Source of the DNA: Phanerodontia chrysosporium
Taxonomy: Eukaryota; Basidiomycota; Agaricomycetes; Polyporales; Phanerochaetaceae
DNA: 64,000 nt
NCBI GenBank assembly: GCA_001910725.1
Contig: MJGA01000006.1
Coordinates: 744,001-808,000 of the forward strand
Reading direction: 5' to 3'
Position numbers and translations under genes: made by a program. Under the pieces are notes generated by a model. It had not been told where the DNA came from. It saw only the letters and a program-made list of their open reading frames with translations, and did no database searches. Each line of letters begins with the position of its first letter. The stretch's first letter is position 1. Positions 34,324 to 46,981 of this stretch are shown here, one piece after another.

Positions 34324-36086
34324 ATGTTTTCTCCACGCACCAGCAACTACGAACGCCTCGAGAACGGCATGGGTCCGTCTCGCGTGAACGGCGTACGCAG
34401 ATTTGGGTGGAAGAAGTTCGCCATAGGAGCGGTGGTGGTCATTGGGCTTGTCTGGGTCTTTGGCCCGCGGAAGGAGGATATCATCTCGACAAGTATATCC
34501 CATGTGCGTCCCACCCTTCTGCTGCTGTGGCCCCGTCTCACTCCTGGATTAGCATTCCCAAAATCTCCGTTCGGTGGCTCAGATAAGTCTGCTGGCGGCC
34601 CATACCAGTACCAACGCACCCGATGATCGACCCGCCGCATGGCGACGACGACGTCGACGTCGCGCGGCCGGCGCAGCCGCGGCCAACGTCACCCGCGACC
34701 GACCCAGACATGACGAAGACGGTGCACTGCACACGGCCATACCGGCCGGACCTGCCATCGTGCAGTATGCGCTCATGATCGACGCCGGTTCGACGGGCTC
34801 GCGCATCCACATCTACAAGTTCAACAATTGCGGAGCGTCGCCTGAGTACGAATACGAGGTCTTCAAGCAGACGAATCCTGGGCTTTCGTCCTACGCCGGC
34901 CGCCCGGCCGACGCTGCGCAGAGCCTTGACGTCCTCCTCGACGAGGCCGTCGCGGTTGTGCCGAAGGAGCTCCAGAGCTGCACACCTGTCGCGGTCAAGG
35001 CCACCGCAGGCCTGCGCCTTCTCGGCGCGGCGCAGAGCGAGGAGATCCTGGAGGCGGTGCGGCACCGACTGCACGAGCGGTATCCTTTCAGCCTACAAGA
35101 CAAGGACGGCGTCGTGATCATGGACGGCAAGGACGAGGGTGTGTACGCCTGGATCACCGTGAACTACCTCATGGACACCATCCGCGCGGACACCCCGGCC
35201 GACAAGCCGACGTACGCGGTGCTCGACCTCGGCGGGGCGTCGACGCAGATCGTCTTCGAGCCCGTCTTCACGTCGGACCGCCCCGAGGCGGCGCTCGCGG
35301 AGGGCGACCACAAGTACGAGCTCGTCTTCGGCGGGCGCACGCACGTGCTCTACCAGCACTCGTACCTCGGCTACGGCCTCATGCGCGCACGCCAGTCCGT
35401 CCACCGCCTCGTCGACTTCATGAGCTCGTTCCAGCCACCCGCGCCCGGCGGCGCTGTCGCGAACCCGTGCCTCGCCAAGGGTACGAGCCGCACAGTCGTA
35501 GTCGAGGACGAGCGGCTCGGCCAGACGCGGAATGTCACCATGACCGGTGCGGACGTCGGCTCTTTCGAAGCGTGCAATCGCGTGGTACAACTCGTCATGG
35601 CCAAGGATGCGTAAGTTCCACCGGCCTATACCTCGAGACGAATGCTGATACTGCGTGCAGCGTGTGCGAGGTGAAGCCGTGCTCGTTCAACGGCGTGTAC
35701 CAGCCATCGCTGCTGGACACGTTCCCGCACGGCAAGGTTCTGCTCCTCTCGTACTTCTACGACCGCCTGCGGCCGCTGCTGCCCGACAGCGCAAGCGCGC
35801 CGCCAATCACCGTCGCGACCCTCGCGAACCTTGCGGAAGAGCTCTGCCAGGGCCGGCCTGCGTGGATGGCACACTGGGGCGGTGACGATGCGCTCATGTT
35901 CGAGCTCGAGGACCGACCGGAGTGGTGCCTCGATATGACCTTCATGCACGCACTCCTGCGCCTTGGCTACGAGTTCGGCGACGACCGTGTCGTCGAGATT
36001 GGCAAGCAGATCGACGGCACCGAGTTGGGTTGGTGCCTCGGGCGACCATCGCGATGGTAGGAGCGGAGCTCAAGTGTAGGCTGTAA
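34324..36086 (+). CDS. gda1: Golgi nucleoside diphosphatase (GDA1/apyrase family), frameshifted
   Basis: Exons are 34324-34492, 34583-35610 and 35661-36086. The N-terminus has a short cytosolic tail and a single signal-anchor (KKFAIGAVVVIGLVWVFG), as expected of a type II Golgi membrane protein. The apyrase conserved regions are clear: DAGSTGSR, ATAGLR, EGVYAWITVNY and LDLGGASTQIVF. The enzyme is known to hydrolyse GDP or UDP made by glycosyltransferases, allowing sugar-nucleotide exchange. Three single bases seem to be missing: in CCC at 34619-34621, CC at 34755-34756 and GGG at 36040-36042. The raw frame ends at 36060; correcting the last one moves the stop to 36084-36086 with a normal tail. 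The gene is probably functional in reality. Confidence 0.88.
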
Positions 36087-37922
36087 AGTGTCTGTATACA
36101 CATTGGATTTTTTTATATGTTACTAGTAGAACATGACTTTCATAATCTCTGTCGTCCTTTCCGCTCTCGGGGCATATAGTAGAGAAACCGCAGATAGATA
36201 TCTCGCTGTCAATACCTCTTTGCCAATTTGCTGCTTGGCTAGAATATGTCAGGTCCAGCGGACAATAACGCACCCTGCCACACCGAAGGATGTCTGAATC
36301 GTTTATCGGACCTGAAAACAGCGTCCAAACTTCGTCACCGCAACTCACTCCATGTCGGATACGACGTCAAGATATGATCATTGACGATGAAACAAGCCTT
36401 ACCCTGAACCGGGCAGCGACACCTGGCCTCAAGCTAGTCGCCCCACGTCCGCGCGCGAAGAGTGTGGCAAGGAAGTATCTCATGGTTCGCTGTGAAACTT
36501 CCAGGGACGAGCGGATATGAACTGGAGAGATTGGACAAAAAGTCTGGTGTGGCATGATATATTCCATGATCTGCACAAGACCTTTACAGAAGGACTTAGC
36601 AGAGGCAGGTCAAACGCTCACGATCAGCGTATATATCGGGAGTGCGCACGGTGCATAACGGACAAACAGGCACGAGTGCTCGTCATATGAGTGATCCTGC
36701 AGCATGTCTATCAGCATCGCAGTCCAGGAATGACCAAGGCGTGCCAAGCTGACATAAAGTCGTCGATAGAGGGACTCCGTGTTATCTTGACCTGGAATGG
36801 CACGCTCTGCATGTCGTCAGACCCTGGGTAAGACTCACTTAACTTGCGCTACGCTACGGGTCGATTCGGGAGCGTCCCACAACGACTTGCAAGTGACGAG
36901 GGGCCATAAATGAGAGCGATATTGACTAGTCTGGAACGGTAGCGATACCCCCAGTCCCGCAAGGAGAGGAGCGACATAACTTAGGCCGAAACACTGGATG
37001 ACGACGGGCGTTTAGTACACGTGGCTCCGCACGTGGCTCCGCTAATGGGCCTTTCCCTCAGGTCGCTTCCTTCGTCCTCATCCCCTTGTCCGCACCGTCG
37101 TCAGGATGCATCGCGCTCCCTCTCGCCTCCCGTCTGCCTTCTTTTGCCCCCTGCGCACGATGCAGTGATTCGTACGCGTTCTCGTTGAGGACTAAAATAC
37201 AGGGTTCGTCCGTACGCAGCCCCTCCTCCGTGAGTAAAATTGCATGCGTGAGATGTGGTCGATTGCCCATCTCGTTGTCAATGTTTGCCAGTACGTTCTA
37301 CTTCTTAACACTAGTCTTTCTTCTCGCTGACGAGCCGCAGCCTTGTCTTTTCCTTTCGACACCACCATGAGGCACCGCCACCCGCACCGTGGTTGCGATA
37401 AAAGGGTTAAGTTCCCCCACCTCCAGTCTTTCACCGCAACTGCTCTAGCATGAGGTGGTGTTTATGTTGATGCATGAGTTGAAGAGATTAGGGGCCATTA
37501 GTTGGCAGGATAGTTATGGTGCGTGTACTCGACGTCCTGCGCTCGTCGCAGCCTCCGCAGTGGCAAGCTGACCTTCCCCCGCGTTTTTTCTAGGTAGATA
37601 GCCGTACAGGAGCTCAGCATGTACATAGACACTGGCTTCTGTCGTCAACGGCGGTGACGACGCTCAGGGCAGCCTGCTCGACATCGAGCCCGCCCTCGCG
37701 TCGGAGCGCCTACGACACGGAGGTAAAGTCCAAATAAGGCAGTCACTTGCTTACATCAGCCGCCTGTTAATTGCTTGTGTGCTCGGGCCGAACCGGGAAC
37801 CCTAACCAAAGCCCCGGCCTCCGACACAGCGCGCCAGCGCCGTCGCCGTCGCCCACGTTTCCCCCAAGGTCGCCCAACTCTCGTAACTTATTATCCCTGG
37901 TCGCCCCTCCCTCCCTCATCTT
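36087..37922. other. Intergenic, no gene seen
   Basis: About 1.8 kb before epl1. It includes a tandem copy of the 12-mer CACGTGGCTCCG near 37018-37041. ORFs are short and without motifs. A CT-rich run at 37840-37920 just before the epl1 start probably marks the leader. Confidence 0.45.
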
Positions 37923-40900
37923 ATGGCCCGAAGTCAACATGCAGGCCCCTCCACGCTCCGTAACCGCAACCGAGTCACCAACAAGACACGTCTCAAGATC
38001 ATCAAGGAGAGCATCGATGCTGACTCGATCATCCTTGACGAAGACGAGGAGAAGGCTAGGGTCGTCTCTACTGCTGGTGTGGACGCTGAGGACGCCAATG
38101 TACGTCTTTTCGTCGTTTTTTTGTCGCTGTGGGCGACGTTGTTGAGGCCACTTGCGTGGCTCGTTCCCATTGGCTGAGAGCGTGGGAAATCGATCCATGG
38201 AATGCTGACTAAGCAAACCTGCCTAAATAGGAACACCACTTGCAAGCGGTGCTCTCTGCGGCCGCGACAAGACACCAGTCCTCAGCACGTTCAACGCGAG
38301 GTTCAGACAAAGACACCGTCGCCCCTGCCGCGTACATCCCCACACCAGATAGCACCGGTAAAGTCGAGAACTATGAGGAGCTCTATCCTCCCGGTCGGTG
38401 GAAGGATCCTGTCACCTATGTCAAATCCTCCGACACTGTTGAGGAATCCGTGGAGTATGCTCTCGCGAACGGCTTTGCCTACTATATGGATGAGCGGGAC
38501 AAGGAGTGGCTCGATAAGAACAACGAGGAGGCCCGCGGCGAGGGTACAAGCGCTCAAGGCGCTGTCTCGAGTGCGGGCACCCGGTCGAGCCGTAGCACGA
38601 AGAAGGGCAAGGAGCCAGAAGGCAACCAACCCATTGCTATCTCTGAAGACGAATTTGAGCTCGTGATGTCAATATTTGAGAAGGTCACCCACGAAAAGAC
38701 CGAGTTCCTTCATCACGTTAGTACCGTTACGCCTGCCAGTCTAGGTCTATCTCTCACCATCCATGTACATAGGGCCTTGAATCTGGGTCGCCATTTCCCC
38801 CTTTCTCTGATTATCAAGACACTTTCGCATCACCACTACCGCCGTCCCTTTTCGCCGTGTTCACCGTCCCATCGTGGGTCCCCCAGCCACCACAACTAAT
38901 GAAGATGGCACTCTTGATATATCCGCACTGGAAGGAGCGGCGTATCGAGAGGGGTGGGCACCCGATTATACCCGTCGTGAACGTGAGTAGTCAACAGGCA
39001 TTCTGCTCTACCGTAGTCACTTATACTCTGATAAGCTGGACGAAACCGATACCAAGAATGAGTCGTATATCTGCTTCAGGCGACGAGAAAGCAAGGCGGT
39101 GCGCAAGACTCGCGCTCAGCAAGCAACCTACTCCGACAAGATGATTCGTCTCCAATCTGAACTGGCTACCGCGCTGGAGCTCGCAACTAGTGTGCTACAA
39201 CGTGAAGGCTTCAAGCGAGAAGCGGCGAAGCATGGGTCCAGCGTCTGGGAGTCACGATTCTTGCTAGTCGACCTCAAGCGCAAATGCCCTACCCTTGGTG
39301 CAAGGGAGGACGAAGAGTTGTTCTACGACAGAGAGCGGGTTCCGAAGAAGATCAAGTCCGAGATGCCTGGGTATGTTGTCACATACTTTCTCTCTCGCCG
39401 TGCTAATGATTATCCAGTCGACTACCGATCAAACTGCGCACACGAGATCCAGCCGAGTATGGGTCGCCAGCTGCTCAGGAGCCGATCATGCCACCGAAGG
39501 AGCGTCTCGCCCACATTCGGGCGCAGGTCGAGCAAGAGCTTGCGAAACGGAAGGAGCGGGATCAAAGCTGGGACAACGTTGTCGACGTATGCTCACATCC
39601 ATTTATATTGTCGCCTTTCGCTGACAGTATTCTTTAGAACCCTTACCAAGCGCCACCTGTGCCCTATCCCTCGCGTCTATTCAAGTATATCGCTGCTACC
39701 CGCCCGTGTCGAGGTCGTCTTCAGATTCTGAGGACTCGCTGCCGTCAAACGAGCATCGTGCCTTCCGTGTACGCGTTGGCCGTGGTGGTCGGATGCTTGT
39801 CGATCGTCGATTGTCCAGACCTCCGGCTCTCAACTGGGGTTCCGACGGGAGGATGAAGACATGAAAGATGAAGTAGCTGAGCGTCGCCGTCGCCTTGAGG
39901 AGCAATGGCGATTTGATGCGGATGACGAGCCTCCAGTGGGCCCGGAAGGTCCAGAAGAACATGGCCGCAAGCTACTTGATGACTATAGTGAACGGTGAGT
40001 GCGACATACCTTACCTATCGCATGCGACTAAATGTTATTTCTGTAGGCGTTTGTACCACTCGATGTCGCTCATCAACGAGCACGACATGGGCGTCTTCAC
40101 GGTCGATCCTACGATTACGGTCACCGGTCCTGATGGGCGTCCGCAGCCTTACGTGCCGTTCCGGCTGGGCATGCATTCCATGCAGTTACGCCGTGAGCAT
40201 ATGCGACCGTCTCCGCTAGCCACGCCGAATATCGCGCCGCAAAGGCACATGAACGGGTCTTCGGCGTCCATCTCAACCAACGGTTCGCCCCTAAGCAGTC
40301 GTAGCATGCCGCCACCACAAGTTCCACAGGGTCGCATACCGTCGAACGGCATCATGCGTCCTCCTGTCACACCCACCGTCCCTGCTATTCCTCAGCAGAG
40401 CTCTCCCCATCGTTCTCCACCTACAAGTGGCGTTAATCACGATTCCAACACCCCCAATGGCGATCAGGAAATCAAGCTCTCTGTCCCTGTTGTCGCGAAT
40501 GGTAATGCTCAGCTTCAAGGCGATGAGCTAATGCAGGTGGACAGCCAACCTCAACCCGTCGCAATCACGTCACCCGTGCGGCCGAAGTCTCAAACACCCT
40601 CAATGACTCCCATACCCAACGGCTTCACCATTCCCTCCGTTACCAACTTCTCTTCGCACATCAACGGCAACAACTACTACAGCATGCGCAATGGCATCAT
40701 GTCGAAATCTGCTTTGGCCGCGACTCTGGCTGGCCAGGATGCAGTGAACGGCGCGCACCTTCGTCAAGCGTCTTACATGCCCCATGGCCTTAACTACGCT
40801 TCTCAATTGCAAGCCGCGAGGCAGATGCAGTACGCCGCCCTCCAGCAGCAACACCACCAACAGCGACAACAGATCTCGTTGACAGATCGCGACGGCGCCG

Positions 40901-41223
40901 TCGACGCCAGCATCACCCCTCAGCTTTCGCCTCCCGCCGGGGGTGTGCCGCAGCGCGCCCCGTCTGCCAACGGCAATCGCTCAGTCAACCTGACTCGTGG
41001 CCTCTCGTCACCAGCCCTTGCGCAAGCCATGGCTGCTGGTCAGGGCCGTGCGTCGCCCGGTGCCACGCACATCGGCCGCCTCACACCCCACCCACCACAT
41101 TCGCCGCCGCACCTGCTCAGCCCCGGGCAGCAGCATGGATCGCCGCCGCGCCCGCAGCCGCCGATGCCTTCCCCTTCGTTACAGGCTCGCCAGATCGTTG
41201 GCAGCTCTGGTGTAGGATACTAG
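37923..41223 (+). CDS. epl1: Enhancer-of-polycomb-like protein Epl1 (NuA4 subunit), frameshifted
   Basis: Exons are 37923-38099, 38231-38716, 38773-38982, 39036-39370, 39418-39586, 39638-39994 and 40047-41223. The EPcA domain is recognised from the start (RNRVTNKTRLKIIK), through YMDERDKEWLDKNN, to SYICFRRRESKAVRKTR and the helix with KMIRLQSELATALELA. Epl1 is the scaffold of the NuA4/Piccolo histone H4/H2A acetyltransferase, holding Esa1 and Yng2. The C-terminal 390 residues are low-complexity, rich in Q, P, S and N. Two single bases are missing in exon 6: in CCC at 39703-39705 and GGG at 39847-39849. With them restored, the product is about 970 residues. As this subunit is essential in yeast, sequence error is more likely than loss. 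Confidence 0.92.
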
Positions 41224-41940
41224 TCGCTTTCTTTCCAGGCCGTCGTACGGCGCTCGCCTGTACTGTTTGATTCTTCTTTTCGTGTACGGACTTGTGTTGT
41301 TTCGATTGTCATGATGCCCTTCCCTCCTCAGTCGTCGTCGTTATGTTCTTGCCCTAGTAATAGCTATCTACGTGTATCAGTTGATAAATTCGGATTATGT
41401 GTAAATGTCACCCTGGGAGCTGTTGCGCATCATGATCCTTCTCACTGCGTTTGAATGTGGGCCAGTCAAGTGGATTCCTCGGCGCTTGTACGAAGGTTGC
41501 GACTCCCGAGCCTTCACTTGTCCTACTTACTGTCAAGAACATCCAGTCGCACACTCTGTAAGTGTCTGCCTATGGGAGACTTATCCAGTTACCTTCGCTA
41601 GGTGTTTTGCGTTACCCATTGTCCGGAATTTTGTTGCGAACCAGATGTCAATCTCGGGGTGGGCACGACTGGCATACAAGCTACCGGAGGATGCGTCTGT
41701 TGAAATGCGGACGCGTTCGAAGAGGAATATATCACATTTATGCAACAAGCAGGAGTACTACCGTATGTACTAAATGGATAGGATCCCACGCAGAAATACG
41801 CGACTCCGCGGCATTCCGCCGGATGCACGCTGAGGTGCGAAACAGAGAAAAAAAAGTGACAGAGCACCGCCCGTGTATATGAGACACAAGTCATGCACGA
41901 CAAAGATACAGCTGCTTGCATATACAATAAACGCGAGTAA
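41224..41940. other. Intergenic between convergent epl1 and Zn2Cys6 genes
   Basis: About 0.7 kb of converging 3' ends. No separate gene is supported. The 122-codon plus-strand frame at 41405 has no motif. Confidence 0.4.
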
Positions 41941-41942
41941 GC

Positions 41943-43640
41943 CTAGCAAACCGACACACGCGCGCAGACAGTGATGACGATCCCGCGAAGCTGGGAGCCG
42001 CGTACCACGCCCTGGAAAGCTGGCAGCGGCTGAGATGCGAGTGTCACCTGCCGGCGTGATCGAAGCGGGGCTGCTCCGCAGCGCGCAGTGCGTGCGACGA
42101 AGACTCCGCGGGAGCCTCTCGCGCGACGTGCCCGCTGGGTCGGCGATGCTGGTTTGGCGCAGCATTGAAGATAGTGTACGAGATGGATCCGACGGTGCGT
42201 TGTGCGGCACACGCGGAGATGATTGAAGCGCTGGGGCGCGCCGCGGACGAGGGGTGAGAGCGTCCCGGAGCGATGAGGACGAGAAGGACGCGACGGGGAT
42301 CGGGGGCACGGCGCGTCCAGCGCCATGATCCAAAGGAGCAGGCCAGGTAACAGGGGAGGAGGACGCACTCGAGCTAGGGCACTTTAGCATTAGTATGGTC
42401 CATTTGGAGCAGCGAGACAACAGCTCACCTTATGGATGAAACGTCGGGCGGAAGCCCAGATGCATGGTGCGCCACGTAAGGGTATGGCAAGCCAGTCGGA
42501 GGTGGACTTGTCGGGTCAGACTCCTCAAAGGCGCCATATCCGTGGATAGAAGGCGAATTCGGTAAGATCGGGCTGCCCGCCAGCGATCCGTGGGCAAATT
42601 GCGGGTACGTAGGCTCGCTTGCAGGTGTTCCAGGGCTATCCGGGGCTGACGTTGTATCCCGGGGTGCGTGGAACGTGTCGTGGTCGACGCCTCCGGGGGA
42701 ATCGAGGCTGCCAGGAGTGGAGGGCATGACGGCAGGGGGATCGTTTATTTCATCGAGCCCGCCGCGTGACGACTTCTTATGGCCGATTTTGGGCGAGCGT
42801 GATACAAGGTTGGCGTCGAGGGATGCCCTGCGTGCAGCAGCCCTGTCGTGATTCGCAGTGCGCGCGAGTGCTCGACGGCCACGCAGTGTCGGCGCGTCGT
42901 CGAACACACATTCGAGGCCGCGTTCGACGCAGCGCACGCAAGGCTTCTCTCCAGAACACTGATAGATTACGTACGCAGATTAGAACAACGAGCGCCAGTT
43001 AATAAACCTTGAATATGAGAAGGAAAAGGCGTACTCTGGTCTTGCGCTTCCGGCATGTCTCGCACGCCTTTGCACTCCGCTGGCGGGGGAAGGCCCGTGA
43101 CTCCAGGATGACGTCTCGCGCGCTCCAGTCGACAGACCGGCTACGCTGGTACGCGGCCGGAACCCCACCACGGTCGAAAGGCTGCGAATGCGATGCACCA
43201 TAGGGGTCAGCGGGGTCACACTGCTGCATTTCAAGTTGTGGATGTGTCCTGGGATCGAAAGGGGTCGTGCATTGCTGGGACGGGAGACGGTTAGTTTAAT
43301 TGTCCGAAAACTGATGCGATGCTAGCCCATACCTCACCAGGATTCACTGTGGATATGGATAGGGTAGGCAAGGCTGTAAGATGGAGTCCATTTGAGGGGT
43401 AGCCGGCGGGCAGGGCGTAATCGCGCGCAGGGTAGAGAGAGAAAGGATGAGGCGGATTCGGAGGGACGGTTGAGTTTTGAGATAACACGGAGTAGTGTGA
43501 GCCGCCGGCTGCTCGCTGTGCCCATGATCAAGCTGATAGTCAGGGGAGAGCGAATTGCGATGTTGGCCGCAGGCTGCCGCCCGGGCCATACCTGCAGTCG
43601 CCGTTGCTGTGGCTTCCGACTTCCGAGGGGGGGACGGCAT
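41943..43640 (-). CDS. Zn2Cys6 transcription factor, ends uncertain
   Basis: The two central exons are secure. 43248-43035 ends in KACETCRKRKTR and 42958-42429 begins with CSGEKPCVRC. Together they form C-x2-C-x6-C-x5-C-x2-C-x6-C, the binuclear zinc cluster of fungal regulators, which acts in the nucleus. A serine/proline-rich part follows with nuclear-signal-like KIGHKKSSRGG. The upstream exon (about 43332-43640) has good proline-rich phrases (YALPAGYPSNGLHL) but in more than one frame, so at least one base is probably missing. A donor at 42428 joins an exon starting about 42373, whose frame I cannot choose; two of the three frames look plausible. The target genes are unknown. Confidence 0.75.
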
Positions 43641-43699
43641 CCTTCGACCGAGGTTAGGTTACGAGGCGGTGGTGACAACTACTCCACGAACGGGTGCCG

Positions 43700-46600
43700 G
43701 TTTGGTGCGTTTCGGGGCCCGCTCGACCTACTAGTTATATGCCTTCTTCTGCTCAACCACTCGTTTGAAAGCGATGCCTGATGTGGAGCCAGCGCACCAA
43801 TCGGCCACTACTAGACTCGTAGCCTGAAATTCGCCGAATGGATCCCGGCGAAGCAGTCTAGATACGAGAGGCCTAGAGGTGTCGCTGAGACGTTTCGGCA
43901 CTCGCTTGCGACCTAACCCGATGACATGAAAGTTGACGCGTATACCTTGTCTGGTGATTTGGCTCTCGTTGCAGACCAGTCGGAGGGCGAATTCTGCGCA
44001 ATCAACGAGACACTTTCACGATACGGATAAGTCGGGTATCACGCCGTGCTTAAAAGGCAGCGCCCTCATGAAGCCCTTCTGCGGTGGTTGAGAGGCTTCT
44101 GCATTGCCCAGACTTGAGACTCGTGTCTTGCTCATGTTCGCAGGAGCTAGATTTGGCAGCGAAAGGATCCCGAGCGGATGGTTTACTGGTGGGGCTAAGA
44201 AGTGTTAGCAGGGTCTTCTACGACGGCGTGCAAAATCGTACCCGCCCCCTTCGTGCACGTTTTCACGCTTCCTTCAACGGCTGGCTCGGGGATGGGACAG
44301 CTGACCGTGCTCCAGCGCGGCATTCTGTGAACGAGGAACGGGATCCCAGAGGCTAGCAGGCGCTAACTGATGTGTGTGAGGCATACGGCGAGTACCAGCA
44401 TTCATGCGCACCGCCGCTTTGGTCAACGGATTGAGCGAGAACGAGGCTTTGGCGCTCCGCTGGAGCTATCGACCCAATGAGGCTGGTAGAGGGAACCACG
44501 ACGACCGGAAAAGCAGACGGTCGCTTCATGTGGTATTTATGACGCGCCATGCACGTGAACCCTACGAGCCAAAGGATCGCGAGCAAGCCCTTTCCATTAG
44601 GCTAGACTTACCGCGTAAGGAAGCCTCCGAACAGAGAGCGGACCGTTTCATTCTGCTAATCTGTAACGGCGTATAGAGGGCACCAATCGTGTCTTTGAAG
44701 CAATGGCTGTGCAACGTGCAGGCTGGCCGTTGATCGGGGGAAGGTTGTAGGACTCTGATTTACGTGGTGAGTGCCGTACTCTGTATTGAACCCGTCTATG
44801 TCTAGCAGGGGGACCTGTATCGCCGCAACATGCATAGGTCAGACGGCCAGCTCTCAGCGTCTTCGCGTACCTGACGCTCATGGAACCATCTACGGGAACG
44901 CTCCACCTTCCATACAGCCCTGCTGACCATTGGCTTTAACCTCTTCTGCGGCCAAAACAAACCAGCTTCCTTCAAGGTGCTTGTCTGTCGTGGAAAGATT
45001 CATCGATTCGATCGGCCGCGCACATAATACACTGACTCACCAGGCCGAGGGTTTAGAGGCTGTAAGCATTTCGTCGTATCGCATATGGCAGAACCCCAAT
45101 TCACACGTTACGTCTGTGTGTTCCTGCCACGGGTCCTCTCGAGGTCTAGCCTGTTCCAGTTTCAATGACTCCGAAGACCCTCGCAATAATGTACGCGCGG
45201 AAGTTGCGATATCGATGAGAAGGTGTATTTCTGGTCTGAGGGCCCAGAATGTCCAAACGCTGATAGCGTCGTGCCCTTCAACGAAACTAAGGCCAAATGC
45301 ATTTGCCCGTCGGTTCAGAGAAATACGTCGCTCGCGTGCTGATTAGCAAGCATTGCTTTGCCCTACGGCCTTCACAGAAAGAATTAGAACGTCGTCATTA
45401 CGATTACTCGAGGCACTGAATATTTCGTACATACCTGACGGTGCGCTGAAGCGAAGAAATCATGAGCCATGCCATTGAGTCCATCCTATCATGAACGATG
45501 TGCACGCCATGAATTGGAATAACCATTGTTTCTGTCGCGCATGGCGTCCACGAGCAACCGGAAACTGAGAGGCGACGAGGAAATGATGCTGATCGACGTT
45601 CTGGTCAGATAGCGCGTGCGTGCACTATAGCGAAGGACCCACCAGCACACACGAATTCAAACAAGGCGCATTCCGGCTCAGCACAACACGTTCACACAAC
45701 GGACCAACAAGGGACAAGACGTGCCTAGTCGAGGCCTCCTGCCGACGGCGCAAAGGATATCCTCGGCGGAGAGGGCCGTGATAGCCTTGCAATTGGAGCT
45801 TGGAATCCGTGGAGGGCATTGTTTCCGCGGGATGCGCCTGATCGTTGGTCTACCGGCAATCATCGGACAGAGCATGCCCAAGTCGACTGAGTCATAGGTG
45901 ACATCAGGATGTACGTAGGACGAGGTCGAGAAGCAAAGGCGTACCTTGGTCCAGAACATCACCTTATACCAATGCTACAAAGAACTTGACTCTAGAGTGA
46001 GTACCTGCTGTGGTTTGAAGTCTCGTTTCAGTGTCTTGTGTAGGTGTATGTCGACGTCGTCCGCCTACTATTTCGTTCTGGCCCGTCAGCCGCGGGCAGC
46101 ATGTGCCCTAGAGCTGTGTCCCGAAGATGGTTGATCTCCAAGCAAGGGGTTGCGTGAGTACTGGCGCGGTTCGAGGGCAGTGTAAGACAAAGCAGCAATA
46201 TGTTGTGCAGCAGAGTGAGATGCAAGACTTTTCGTGAAAGAAGTCGCACAACGGCGATTGCCGAAGGACACATTACGACACATATGACACTCACAGAGTG
46301 GTCCCGCAACAGGCAGCTGAAGACACCAAACTCTGCGATAAACTCATGAATATTGGAAGCGTACATGGTTCCGCGCACATCGAAGACGAGGCGACCCGAT
46401 TTCTCCATTAAAAGGGCTGCTCAGTCGAGTACAATGAGCATACTCGGGTTTCTCGTAGCAAGGTCCAGCCAGACCAAAGCCACTCGCACGGTTTTGACGT
46501 GCTTCAGGATAGATGGAATTGTTGCTCAAGTAAGACATAGGACCCAGGTTTGTACAGGGAGCGCTATATTCGTGATGGTCCCGATAGTGCAACGAGCAAG

Positions 46601-46981
46601 TCTGTATTGGGACAGTCGACGAGAAAAATGAGGGCTTGGTTTGGTAAGTCATGCAGGTGTACCACGTACCGAAGAATACTTGGCGACTAGGGTGCTTTAG
46701 ACTAATCACCAAGACGTGCGGCTTATAGACCGTAGATCGATGATAATTTATTGCAAACGATATCATGAGAACGCGAGCAAGGTGTAATTCCGTGAACTCA
46801 GGTTTCGTGGATTCACGAGCGAACAGACGGCTCAGCCGGCGGCTCCAGGACCGAGGTGAAGATAACTACCACAGCTCCGGACTTGGCACTCCTGGTCGCC
46901 TAAAGTGGGCGTTATGAAGCACAGGATTAATGCGTTGGTATCAGTAGTCTAAGTCTAGCCGTCTAGATGTATTACCGAACA
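43700..46981. other. Gene-poor stretch of 3.3 kb
   Basis: No gene can be supported between the Zn2Cys6 gene and the SAM carrier. ORFs are short, evenly spread over frames, and rich in stops. No tRNA, repeat array or transposon motif was recognised. It may hold decayed sequence. Confidence 0.5.
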
